Positions 22,689-33,660 of a DNA stretch of 64,000 bases are shown in pieces. Position numbers and translations under genes: made by a program. Source of the DNA: Ulva prolifera (taxonomy: Eukaryota > Chlorophyta > Ulvophyceae > Ulvales > Ulvaceae); assembly GCA_023078555.1 (NCBI GenBank), contig CM041200.1, positions 4,988,936 to 5,052,935 of the forward strand, in the 5' to 3' direction. The notes under the pieces are model-generated. The model was not told where the DNA came from and made no database searches. It saw only the letters and a list, made by a program, of their open reading frames with translations. How positions within the stretch are numbered: the first letter of the stretch is position 1; each line of letters opens with the position of its first letter.

Positions 22689-25600
22689 CCCCCGTGTGAT
22701 TTCTGAATGAGTCATGTAAAGTAAAGTACAAGTAAATCTGCATTTACTGTTATATATGGTGAACAGCGGCCTGTGCACTCGGGACGCTGGCAGGCTTCTG
22801 CTTATCATGCTCAAGTTGCTTTGACAGGATGATCGAGAACAACTTTGATGAGGTGTGCCTGTACATGGTCCGTATGTCTTGCACAGCCGAAGACAATCCG
22901 CTAACCGCATGCATGCTCACCCCACACCACCCGCCCCTGTGCAGGAGGCCGTCAAGGTGAACAAGCTCAAGAAGCCCGGCCTCGGGCAGGTGCTGAAGGA
23001 GGTGTGCGGCGTGGACACCGACAAGGGCCTCGCGTCGAGCGACTGGCGCCGGCGGCCGCTGCCGCAGTCGCAGCTCTTCTACTGCGTCCTCGACGTCGTC
23101 TTCCTGCAGCACATCGCCTCATCCCTCGTGGACCTGCTGCTCGACACCCCGGCTGCCGTGGCCACTGGTGCGGAGGCGAGTAGTGGCGCCGTCGCGCCGC
23201 ACGCAGCCGATGCGGAACCCTGCGTGCCTGCGGGCGCGGCGTCTGGGCCGGAGGCAGCCGCTGGCTCTCCATCAGCCCGCACCGGCATGCATGGTGGCGG
23301 CCCGTCCGGGGGGGATGGGGTGGCGGGAGCGGTGGGAGACGGGAATGTGGGCGAGGGGGGGGACGGCCTGCGTGTGGAGGATGGCACAGGCGGCGGGGGG
23401 GGCGCAGAGGGGCAGAGCGCGGGCCCTGGCGCGGCTGCTGGAGACACGGCCGGGGGTGTGCGGCTCGCGGCTGCGTGGAAGCGGAGCCAGAAGCTGGCGC
23501 TGACGCTGTACAAGCCCGGTGCGGCCCGCGCTACATATGCATGGGTGTGAGATGGACCTGTGTGGCATGGTGGGGGTGTGCGCTGGGAGGCTGATGCAGC
23601 GAAGGCCTGGCGACGCGGGCCGCAGCCGATCGCCTGAATGCGTGCGCTCATTACCGCCCAGTGTGCGTTGCATGTAGTTGCAACGGACAGAGGCCGCGCA
23701 TGCAGCCCGTTCTCGGAATCCACTCGCAAGCCCACTCACGTTGTATGTACGCACGCATGAATATGTGGCATACATGACCTCGGGGCTGTATTGGTGGGAT
23801 TGTTGAGGGTGTGCATCTTAATGGATTTTCTCTCGGGGAGGCAGCCCGCACTGTACAGGGTAGCATGCATTGCCCCTGCACATACACAGCATGCTTCAGG
23901 GCGGCCCGGGGGAGCATGACCTGGGCTTGGGTGCGCTGCAGTGTCCTGTGCGCAAGTGGCCCAGGTGGCGGCGGTGCGGCTCGCGACGAAGGAGGAGGCG
24001 AGCGAGCGGGCGGCCTGCAAGCGGCGCAAGGAGGCATTCCAGGAGGACCAACGCATGGTGCGGGTGGCGGCGGCCGCGTGCTGGTGGCGCGCCTGCGTCG
24101 GCCGCACAGTCAGCGTCAGCCCGTTCATCGTGCTTCCAGACAGGTGTGGGCCTCCACCGGCGGCTGCTGTGGGCCAGCGCTGTGTGTGCGTGTGGTTATG
24201 TGCTTGACTGTTTGCTGCGTTCTTGAGGCATAAGCAAACCGCTGCTCGCTGCGTTTGCGATGATGTGATTTGAAGGTGGATTTCGATGATCCGCGGGCAG
24301 TGCCTGTGGTGGCGGCTGACGCTAGAGCTGTGGTTTATCACAGACGATTGGTAAAATCGGCCACGTACGGACCTCTGCTTCAGCTACACGTGCTGTGCTT
24401 GGAGATGCGCAAAGCAGGCATGTTCTAGGCAGCACTCGTTCCACACAGAGCCTAGTATGGCAATATATGGTGCTGGCTTGACGATTATGTGGCCAGTCTG
24501 ATCTGGTCCACAAATTCCTGCAGAGTCAGCAGGTCGGGGTCGTGGCACGCATGTCCTAGTGGCCACCAAACTCTCGTGTGCAGGCTCGTCAGCTATCTAA
24601 ATTACAAGAAGCCCAGGACGAGCTGGGCTGTGCTAGCAAGCCTGAGGAGGTGGTCGCGGAGGCACCGCGAGAAGCATGCCGAGCGGCTGAAGGAGGCGGA
24701 CGCCCAGGCGGAGGCTGGGGAGCTGCTCGAGAAGAACCCCCTCGCCTGGTGTGCCCCTCTGGAGAGTTCCTGGCAGCCTCGCCTCACCCACGCGAGAAGC
24801 CATGCCGCGCTGGGCTGCAACAGCCGGGTGCTGCTGGCCGGGTTGTGGGTTGCGTTCTCGGTACTGCCTGCCTCGCCGCCTGATCCTTGGGACACTGTTG
24901 GCCAACGGCCGAGCCCTGATGCTTGCAGTCCTCGTGTGGCTGGGTGGCTGCCACAGCGAATTCATGTCAATCTGCTACTGACATTTGGTAGTCAGCGACT
25001 CGTGCATCTGTGATGATGCTCGCAAGCGACATGGTCTCACCTTTAATCTTGAAGCTGAGGCGCCGGCCTGAACTGGTGCGGTGCTGTGGTGCTCAAGTGC
25101 CCAGCACTGCAGCTGAGCTACAGAGCAACCCCTTCCCTGCTGGCTGAGGTAGCAGCCAGAAAAGAGGACTCAGGGTTGCCGCACTGCATGTGCAGGTACC
25201 TCGATAGATGGGAGCCCGGCATAGTGACCGCGCTGGCGTGCCCATGGCTGAGCAGCCTGCTCAACCGTGCGTACAACCTCCAAGCGCCTCTGCCAGTTGA
25301 GGTGTGGCTTGCGCTAGCGTGCGTTGCATGAACATCGGCACAGCACAGCACAGCGAGAGGCTGCAGCAGTGAGGCCGGTGCCTTGTGGCATATCACTTTC
25401 ATGCATCATCTGCAAGAATCACCTGCCTGCACGTGCAGAGCAAGGGCGACTGCGCAGCACAGAAGCCAATGCATGCGTGTCGTTCCTATCCACTGCACGA
25501 CTCCTACAACAGGGCCAGCATCGTGCGTGAGCTCTGGCACTGTCTGCGTGATGGCAGGACCATTGTGCCACGCCATCGAACCTTGGCTTGGGTGCGGTGT

Positions 25601-27783
25601 GACGGAATGTTCTGGCGCTGCTCGCTGTTTGCGCGATGCTACCTGCCTCCTCCCCTTTGTCTTTGTGCCATAATCAGCACAATCACTTCTTATGTGGGTC
25701 TGTGCCAGCGTGCGCACATACACGCGTGCATGACACCATCATGCATGCATCATGCTCACAGGTGGAGCGCATCGTGGCGGCATACCAGAGCCGCCAGGCC
25801 AACGCGTCCGGCCGCGGCCGGCAGCCCCCGCCGGCAGCCCCCGCCGCGCCCAAGCCCCCCCAGCTCTCCCCGGCGGCGCGCAAGGAACGCGCGGAGGCGA
25901 CGGCCGCCGCGGCGCGCGCCCGCATCATCCAGAAGTTCTCTAAGAAGCGCCCGGCGTACTCGAATTGCCGCATGCTCGCCCAGGACGGCTCGCAGCTCGC
26001 GGCGTGCGACCTGAAGAAGATCTGCTGGTACGTGGAGAAGGGCCTCGCGGAGTGGGTTCCGGGCCACGGCCGCGACTCGGCGCAGCCGACGATCCAGCTC
26101 AACTTCCAGCACAAGACAGCGGACCAGCTGCGGGGGGTGGACGCGGGCTTCTACTACGAGGTCAAGCGCAACCAGTGTGTCGGCTGTGGAGAGGGCGGCC
26201 ATTACCTCAAGTACCGGTGTGTATCTCGCTCTAGCGTCGGCCATTCCCACACGTCCTGCGGCGCCGTGATGTTGCCATGCGTTGGTGCTTGACCGCAGCG
26301 GCCTCGGTGGCTGTGCATCAGTGCTCCGCCATATATGTCCTGCCGCTTCCGCCAGGCCCGTGGCGCCACCAGCAGCGGCGGTGCGGGCCCTTGCAATCAG
26401 AGGCATCATGCATCTGCCGAGGCGGCGACGCCGTGCGCTGCAGGATCGTGCCGGACTGCTACCGCAAGAACTTCCCGGTGCAGCTGAAGAGTCACCGCAG
26501 CCACGACATCGTGCTGCTCTGCATTGACTGCCACGATGTCGCGCACACCGCCGCCGAGCGCCTCAAACGCCGTATCGCCGCCTCCTACAACGTCCCTGTG
26601 CAGCCGAGCCACTCCCCGCCCGACGTGCGACCCCCCGCCGCCGCCGCCGCCACTGCCGACGCTGACGATGCCGCGGATGTGTCACCCGATGCGCATGCCG
26701 CCGGCATGGACACCGCCGAAACGGCGTCGGAGCTGGCAACGGATACCTCTGCGGCTGCGCAGGATGGCGCGGGCGCAGAGAGCATGCCGGGGCCGCTGTA
26801 CATCCGCAAGGCTGCGCTGACGCTCGAGCGGCAGACGCAGCTGCCGGAGGGCCGGCGGCGGGAGTTCGAAGGCGACATCATCAGGTGAGGCGCGCACACC
26901 GCAAGTGCCGACTGCCACTCACGCAACCTCTTCAAGCTGTGGCAAGTTTGGGAATGTGGATGGGCGATCATGCGCCGGCATGTTCGCGGCCGCTGCTATC
27001 GATTGTGCATGCATGTAAACGAAACATGCATGCACACGCCGCCGGACAATGCGAATGGCACATCCATCCGAGGCCACGTTCCGCCGGGCGCACCTTATCC
27101 CCTTTGGATAATTAAGGGTCCATACGGGGCTGTGCAGATTTGTGCATGGCCGGCAGCCTGCGGAAGGGGAGGAGCTGAAACCCGGAGACCTCGAGGCGGC
27201 GCTGCTGGCCGGCCTCGGGAAGATCAAACGCAACCAGGCGGCCCGCCAGATGGTCACAAAGGGCCGGCCGGTGCCCACAGGGTACACGGTCGGGGAGGTG
27301 GAGGGTCGGCTGACGGTCACCGCGGCTCCGCCGGAGCAGGGTGGGCACCTGTGGCATGGCCGCCGCGTTGTGGAGCTGATCGCCGAGGCCCACGGCAATG
27401 CAGGGCTGCAGGTGCGCAGCTGCTGCGGCCCTTTAACGCCCGCGCCCGTGGTGCTTTTGGTATCATCATGCATGAATGATATGTCCACGGGCAGCCAGGC
27501 ATGTGTTCATTGGCTGAGAAGTTCTAGGAAGGCTTGAGCAGAATGGGGTCACAGGAGGCAAGGGCTTCTGCTGCTGCAATCCGCGTGTTTCAAAGGGGGG
27601 CTGGCTGTGTAGGCGTTGGTGGTGGCGTTTAGGCAAGCCTTCCTGGACGCGGTGCAGCCAACAGCGCTGCCGATGACCTGGGATGTGCATCACGATGCGC
27701 CTCGGGAGTTCGGGCCTCATTCCATCTTCCAAGGATCGCTGACTGGGGACGACGATGAGTACAGGAGCAGTCAAAAGCAGTGA
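21096..27783 (+). CDS. EXD2: EXD2-type 3'-5' exonuclease with N-terminal membrane anchor
   Basis: This is a DEDDy 3'-5' exonuclease of the EXD2 family. Exons supported in phase: 21096-21232, 21381-21588, 22078-22332, 22945-23518, 23942-24143, 24584-24748, 25762-26216, 26444-26884, 27138-27411 and 27613-27783. Phase does not match between 24748 and 25762, so a small exon is missing there. Residues 1-45 hold one TM helix (VLASLAVVGVSALVGTGVY) followed by basic residues, as in animal EXD2, which sits in the mitochondrial outer membrane. Exo motifs: VVGVDMEAH (D, E), FHGGGADVQWL (D) and YCVLD (Y, D). An Ala/Gly-rich insert of about 100 residues and an HRDC-like segment (FIVLPD, LVSYLNYKKPRT) follow. 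The EXD2 C-terminal zinc/HNH-like module has CVGCG, DCYRKNFP and CIDCHDVAH, and the end matches FLDAVQP. Confidence 0.88.
22656..22682 (+). repeat. Poly-G tract, 27 G, in an EXD2 intron
   Basis: An uninterrupted run of 27 G lies between exons 3 and 4. It is the second long poly-G run on the sense strand of a plus-strand gene in the window. Confidence 0.9.
22715..22747 (+). repeat. Dispersed GTAAAGTAAAG motif, copy 3
   Basis: A copy with a six-base insertion (GTAAAGTAAAGTACAAGTAA) and the end in TTTAC, 33 bases after the poly-G tract. Confidence 0.65.
23672..23698 (-). mobile_element. Retrotransposon 3' tail fragment, family A, in an EXD2 intron
   Basis: On the minus strand this reads GCGGCCTCTGTCCGTTGCAACTA at its core, a diverged copy of the CCGGCCTCTGTCCTTTGTAAC tail. 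Only the terminal box is left. Confidence 0.5.
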
Positions 27784-28377
27784 CGCCCTGAAACATCATA
27801 CTCCGGAACCCGTTCTTCCAATTCTGATGCCGAACGCAGTGATGCTGGGTTGGTTGGCGAGGTTGATCAGCGATGTGGCGGACGTGATGGCATCATTTTC
27901 ACCACACCACCAATACATGGGAGAATCATGTTGTGGTCATGGCAAGCGGAACCCATGTTTCCGAATGTTGACAAGTCAACTGCAACAAAGTCGTTGCTCT
28001 TTTTCACACAACAAAAATCTGCCTGTCTGTACGCCATGCTTGGCTTTTCCATCAGATTTGTTGCATGTGTTAAGGCCGAAGTGCACTGACACCAATGTAA
28101 ACGCATGTACTGAGTGGATGATGAGCTCGATTTTATCTTATTCATTGCGGATTGAAAGGATATGCAGTCCTTGCATTTAGCGTTGCATGGGTGAATGTGC
28201 TGGTGCTGGCATTACCTCCAGGAACATGGAAGAGGCAACCATCGACTCGATGTCCGTAGTACTATCAAACGTTTGGTAGCAATCAAATTCGCTGTCTGGA
28301 TCACACCCATTGTTTCTAGGGCTCAAGCATGACACTCTTGGAGGCCCGATTTGTTACAGCACTCTCGAGAGAAATAT
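27784..28377. other. Intergenic between convergent genes
   Basis: This interval holds the 3' flanks of the EXD2-like gene (a TGTAA lies at 28096-28100) and of RPS15 (minus). No gene is visible. Confidence 0.5.
28354..28358 (-). promoter_or_regulatory. TGTAA poly(A) signal of RPS15
   Basis: TTACA on the plus strand is TGTAA on the minus strand. It lies 20 bases past the RPS15 stop. Confidence 0.55.
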
Positions 28378-29135
28378 CTACTTGAGGGGGATGAAGCGGG
28401 ATGAAGTTGTGGCACCAATACCAGCACGTCCATGCCGAACAGGCTTGTATGTGATAGAGAACTCACCCAAATAGTGGCCGACCATCTCAGGCTGCATGGG
28501 CACGAATGATTGTGAGTTGCGTTCACTGGGCCCTTGTGCCTGAAATACGAGTACAGACGCTTGCCAACCCAGTAGTATGAAATTTACCTTGATTTCGACC
28601 TGGTTGAAGGTCTTGCCGTTGTATACGCCAACTAGTGAACCAATCATCTCTGGGAGAATCACAGCATCACGGAGGTGTGTGCGAACCGGATCGGGCTTCT
28701 CACCAGGTGTGGCGTTCTTCTTCTGCACGAAATACATGCTGATTAACAATATTGAATAGTATCTGTGCCACAATTGACGCACAGGGGGGCGGTGCGCCAT
28801 GCGACCAGACAAGGACGTACAGCTTTCCGCAGGCGGTTCACGAGACCAACATGCTTTCTGCGGTTGTTTTTCCGAAGAAGCCTACATAAACAATGTGTCG
28901 TTATACTACAGCAGCTAAGCAGCCTTGATCGCATGTACAGCGACGATCAATCGCATTTAGGAACGTAGGCACGGCCGCAGGACAGAGATACGTACTTGCG
29001 ACGGGCGCGAGCATGGAACAGATCCAGCAAAGCATCGAGCTGAAGCTCAAGCAGCTGCTCGAGGTCGACGCCGCGGTAAGAAAACTTCTTGAAAGAGCGC
29101 TTCTTCCTCTCTTCAGTGGGAGCGTCACCCTGCAT
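28378..29135 (-). CDS. RPS15: 40S ribosomal protein uS19 (RPS15)
   Basis: uS19 sits in the head of the cytosolic small ribosomal subunit near the A site. Four exons on the minus strand, all in phase: 29135-28996, 28881-28821, 28722-28588 and 28491-28378. They give 149 residues against about 145 in animals. [18 protein letters not shown] opens the protein. The middle has [15 protein letters not shown], then [47 protein letters not shown] and the invariant end SSRFIPLK. The start at 29135 ([12 protein letters not shown]) gives the expected N-terminal length, but the sequence just before it also resembles a splice acceptor (TATGCAG|G), so a tiny upstream first exon is possible. Confidence 0.97.
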
Positions 29136-29265
29136 ACACACATGGCCGCGCTTCTAGGGTCGTTTCGATCTAGACAATTGATTTAGCGGACAACCAAATG
29201 CGACTTCTGGTCAATAAGGGATTCAATCATTAGTGACACAGCCGTACCATGATTGCCAGCTGATG

Positions 29266-29781
29266 ATGAGCTACAGAACAGCAACTCAACACGAAAGAGG
29301 CAGACTTGGTGAATCACCTGAGTTCATCCTCGGCGCCCCTGCGCCTGTTCCACAATTCTCATCCGAGGGCTGGTCGTTGTTCCGGCTTTGTGACTACAGG
29401 TGCTGCAGCATGACGTCAGGTGGGCCTTCGATGGGTTTTTGGTCAAGCTGAGCACTGGACATGGACGTATCTCGCGTGCACCGGACCTGCAGGCCGCTGC
29501 GCCGGCCACGCACCACATACATGACATGCCATACTACATCAGTTCCAGACACAGCTGTGTTCCGTTCGTTGCTGTTCCATCACGCTGCCTGCCAGTTACT
29601 ACGAGCCAGGCCTGGCTCACTTTCATGAGTACATTTTCGTATGATGTGTAGTGCCGACGAAGACTCTTTAAAAGGTTATATACAAAAGCTTGGGGAGCTA
29701 GCTTCTCTGCTCGCAGACTGCCCTGATCTCCGACCCTGGGGCCCCAACAAGCGCAAGTACCGCACAATTGCCTGGGACGAT
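29266..29781 (+). CDS. Unrecognised plus-strand frame(s), possibly a small gene (doubtful)
   Basis: An ATG at 29266 opens a frame (MSYRTATQHERGRLGESPEF) that could end at a CTACAG|GTGCTG donor near 29399. A second open stretch at about 29649-29778 (DEDSLKGYIQKLGELASLLA, then GPNKRKYRTIAWDD) has even, protein-like composition and ends at a GAT|GTACGA donor. It is divergent from RPS15. No family is recognised and continuation to the right is unclear. Confidence 0.25.
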
Positions 29782-30591
29782 GTACGATTCTTGTACCTTT
29801 GCGTCTCAACATTGCATGCTAGACCTCTTATGCTCTGTCTAACGAGGCGGAATATGGCATATACGCACTACGAAAAATCTCGTGCTCCTCGATTTGCGGC
29901 GCTGAAACCCGGCCAGTCGAGTGCATGGCGTTGAGTTTTCCACACCGGCATCAACAATGGTTGATTGTGAGTTCATTGCCTGTTGTACTTGCCTCAACGA
30001 GCAGCCTCTTCCAGCAGGTCGCATGAGACGCCCTTCCGTTGACTGCGATTGCACCTGGTCACACTCCGCAAGCGTAATCTCGCTCAGAATGTGTCGGTAC
30101 TGTCACTTCCAGTCTGGCATGAAGCTGCCCGTGGTCCTGTTTCGAAGGCTTTGCTTTGGGCGTTTCGCGATGTGTTCGACTTCCCTAGGATGCTGCTGTG
30201 GTCAAGCAGGCATGAGGCCTGAGGGCCGCCTTCGTCGAGCGGTGTCAGGTTGTGGGCAGAATCACAGCTCTAGCGTCTGCTCTACAATATGGCACTGTCG
30301 AAGGACATCCAACTTGCTGCTGTGGTCCTGCCGGCCTTAGCTTCTGTACAAGCCCCTGTCACGGCTGCGCGTATGGCCGACACGGCTGGCTTGGCGGAAT
30401 CCCAAACCCAGTTCAGATCACCTATCCACCGCGTTTTCTGAAGCTGGCATCCTTATCTACTAGATGTATGAATTGATTGACACATCGGTCGGGGCCAACG
30501 CTATTCTGGCTGTGTGTACGTATACGGACCGAGTCATTTGAATCCCCATTGACCGTCGCAAGCCGCGGTGCCACGCGCGCTAGGTGAGGTA
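29782..30591. other. No confident gene; upstream region of the AdoMetDC gene
   Basis: Short open frames only. The right part should be the promoter and leader of the gene that starts at 30716. Confidence 0.4.
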
Positions 30592-30607
30592 ATGGTTGTT
30601 CCTCCAC

Positions 30608-30700
30608 ATGACACTGTGGCCTGGCGTTGCAGTGCAAGCGGCTTCCAAGCTGACAGCCCTCCTGGAGCTTCCGATCGTGGTTTTTCCCTTCTTCTCTTGA
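30608..30700 (+). promoter_or_regulatory. Upstream ORF of 30 codons in the AdoMetDC leader
   Basis: An ATG at 30608 opens a frame of 30 codons (MTLWPGVAVQAASKLTALLE at its start) whose stop lies 15 bases before the main start at 30716. Another upstream ATG at 30592 opens a frame that overlaps the main start and ends near 30777. Plant AdoMetDC mRNAs carry regulatory overlapping uORFs, but this peptide does not resemble the conserved plant one. Whether the leader is spliced is unknown, so the uORF may not be present in the mRNA. Confidence 0.4.
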
Positions 30701-30715
30701 TCTTGTCGCAGCGCA

Positions 30716-33660
30716 ATGGCCTCAGCCTCGGCCCCTACTGCGGACGTTCTGCCAAACCCCATCTTCGAGGGCTCTGAGAAGCGTCTGGAGCTGCACTTCA
30801 CAGATGCTGACGCCAGCATTCCCTCGCCCTCCGGCCTGCGGGCCATCAGTCGCAACACCCTCGACACTCTCATGGAGCTGGCAGCCTGTGAGATCGTGTC
30901 CTGTACCTCCAATGCCCACCTTGACTCGTACGTCCTGTCGGAGTCGTCTCTCTTCGTGTACCCTCGGACATGGATCCTGAAGACCTGCGGCACCACCAAG
31001 CTGCTCAACTGCCTGGACGTGCGCCCCACACCACCAGATCATCGTATCTGACGGCAGCTTGCCGCCTGTACAACTGTCCCACTCTGGCCCAATGCCCCAT
31101 GAGGTGCAAAGGACAGTTTGTATGTTTTGTACAGTTTGTACTGCTGCATGGTAACGTGCCCTTGGTCCCCTTGGGATTGGACGTGCACCCAGGGAGCGGC
31201 ATGGGCTTGGCCAGCGGAGGCATGATCTAGTGACTGTTGCATGACTTTTGCCTGCGTGTGCAGAAGCTGCTGGAGGTCGCGCGCCAGGTGGGTATGGTGC
31301 CGTGCTACTGCAAGTACTCCCGCGCCTCGTTCCTCTACCCAGACCTGCAGCCGGAGGAGTACAAGTCGTTCGACGGCGAGCTCGAGCACCTTCGCATGCA
31401 CCTCGGCCACCTCGGCCACGGCGGCTCAGCCTTCGTCCTCGGCGACAAGCTGCACGGCCTGCAGTGGCACGTCTACGTCGTCTCGGACGAGGCCGCGCCC
31501 GGCGCCTCCTCCAAAATGTCGCAGCTCTCCTCCGAGGACGTTTCGATCACCGTGCCTGCCACGCCGCTGCACACGATGGAGGTCTGCATGACGGACCTTC
31601 AGCCGGAGGCCGCACAGCAGTTTGTGCGCACGGAGGCGTTTGTGAGCAGCAAGCACACGACGACCTCCACGGGCATCCGGGCGCTGATGCCGCAGGCTGA
31701 CATTGATGACTACGTGTTCGAGCCATGCGGGTGCGCCTGCACAGCCCCCACACTGCAGCTCTTTGACCGAGATTCATTGTGGAACAGAGTGTTTATGCTT
31801 GGAAATCCGCCTGAGATGCGTTGGGATCTCACGAGGGACGTGAGGCATGATGTGACTGCTCGGCTGCAGATACTCCATGAACGGCATCGATGGCGCCAAG
31901 CACATGACCATTCATGTGACACCAGAGGAGGGCTTCTCATACGCGTCGTGTGAGATGCACGGCTTCACGGAAGAGAGCTTTGACCCCTCCGAGATGGCCA
32001 CGGCGATCACCAGCGTCTTCCACCCGGGCCGCCTTGTCGTCGCCTGTGCCACCAAGGCCGGTGCGCCAGACGGCAGCTACCTGTGGGCGTCCTGCGTGTC
32101 GGTGGCCGGTTACAGCTGCGCTGGCGCCACATGCCAGGAGCTGCCGACCGGCGGCCGCGTGTGGTTCTACTCGCTCGTGCGGGACTGCTTCCAGCGGTGC
32201 CCCCGCACGCTGTCGTGCCCTGCGCGCCTCGCGCAATGGCCGTCCTTTGCCACAAGCAGCGTGCGTGCGAGCCCGTCCGAGGACCGCATGGACACGCTGA
32301 CGCCACGCAGCAAGCGGACCGGGGGCGCCGCGTTTGGCGACTCCGGGTCGTCAGCCTCTGAAATGGACATTTTGGACCTGGACCGGAGCCCGACCGCCTC
32401 TGACAGCTGCGCGACCCGCCGGTGCGGCCCCCTTGCAGATGCATGCTCCGTCGGCAGGGGGTGTTTGTACCTTGGGCGTACACCTCGGCCACAGCTGCGT
32501 GTCACCATACCATCTCACCACATGCGCAGCAGAGTACCTTGCATCACAGAGCAGTCGGCAAGATGTTCCTCATGCACACTGGGCGTGGCCCACCATGACT
32601 GCAAGTGTCCTGATCATGACTGTGGCGGTGGTGCTGCAGGGCCATCGTGACCGCTCTGCCGACAGGCGACCAGGAGAGCGTGCTCGCTTTCGCGCGGCGC
32701 CTGACGCCCGCCCTGTCCAAGGAATCGGCCACCCTCATTGTGAACCTCGCCGCCGTGTCAGCGTCTGCGCGCCGGTGGAGCGCCGTGCTGCCGAACGTAG
32801 CGCTGCTCCATACCGTCGCCCACTGCACCGACCCCGAAGTCCTCGGCCGCCTGCAGTCCCTGGGCGCCGCGTTCGTCGCCAGCACCCCCGCCGACGTCTC
32901 AGCCCTGCGCGCCGCAGGCCTGAGCCTCGGCGGCACGGTCGTGCAGGCAGCCGGGTGGAAGCCGCGGGACATCCGGGCCGCGGCGGCGGCCGGGGCGCGC
33001 ATGTTTGCGGTGTCCAGCACGGCGGAGCTCGCGAAGCTGCAGCGCTTTGCCCCGTCCGCACAGCTGCTGCTGGTGGTTGCAGGCCAGGGCGCCGGCGCGC
33101 AGTGCATGGCGATCGCGGCCGGCGCGGAGCGCGTCGGGCTGCCGGTGCGCGGCGTGCTGGTGTCCGGGGACATGCGCAGCGACGCGTTGGAGTCGATGGC
33201 GCTCGTGCGGCGCGTGTGCTGTGAGCTCGAGGAGGAGGGGCACACCCTCGAGCACGTGATGTTTGCCGATTCGGCCGGGCAGTGCTGCCCGGACGCGCTC
33301 GCGGCGGCGCTCGAGCACGAAGGCGGCTGGACGGCGCGGCTGACGCTGTGCGCGGGCAGCTCAGCGCTCGTGGCTGGCGCGCTGACGATGCTCACGGCCG
33401 TGTACGCTGCGGACGAGGAGGGTGTGCATGTCACCGACCTGCCGATGCCTGCCGACAGCACCGGCAAGCCCGACGCTGTGCTGCTTGAGGGCTGCGGAGC
33501 GGACAGCGGCCTTGTGGACGTCATGGATGGCATGTACCATGGCCAGTTTCTGCTGCCGCCGGTGGAGGCTGGCGCCTGGCTGGCGTTTAATGGCGGCAGT
33601 GGCCTGCAGGGGCCCTGTGACGGCCCGATTTACTATGTAGATGTAGAGCATGAAGGGTAG
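30716..33660 (+). CDS. AdoMet decarboxylase fused to a catalytically dead ornithine-decarboxylase-like domain
   Basis: The N-terminal enzyme makes decarboxylated AdoMet for spermidine and spermine synthesis. Four exons in phase give 780 residues: 30716-31018, 31264-31730, 31870-32421 and 32640-33660. Residues 1-440 are a complete eukaryotic AdoMetDC. They have FEGSEKRLEL with the two Glu, the self-cleavage site YVLSE|SSLFVYP (pyruvoyl Ser about 77), KTCGTTKLL with the catalytic Cys about 91, and HVTPEEGFSYASCE with the His. Residues 442-780 have the ornithine decarboxylase/antizyme-inhibitor fold order: LPNVALLHTVAHCTDPEVL, GWKPRDIRAAAAAGARM, then VEAGAWLAF near the end. The PLP lysine position is Ala (about 501), the glycine-rich PLP-phosphate loop reads SAGQCC and the GPTCD motif reads EGCGAD. 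Exon 4 has no ATG near its start, so it is not a separate gene. Confidence 0.9.

Noticed and set aside
21096..27783. RRP6 or WRN-type exonuclease
   Set aside because: The N-terminal membrane anchor, the CVGCG...CIDCH module and the FLDAVQP end fit EXD2. Only the HRDC-like segment recalls RRP6.
32640..33660. ODC-like part as a separate gene
   Set aside because: The exon has no ATG until about 33001, well inside the domain, has a good acceptor, and continues the AdoMetDC frame in matching phase.
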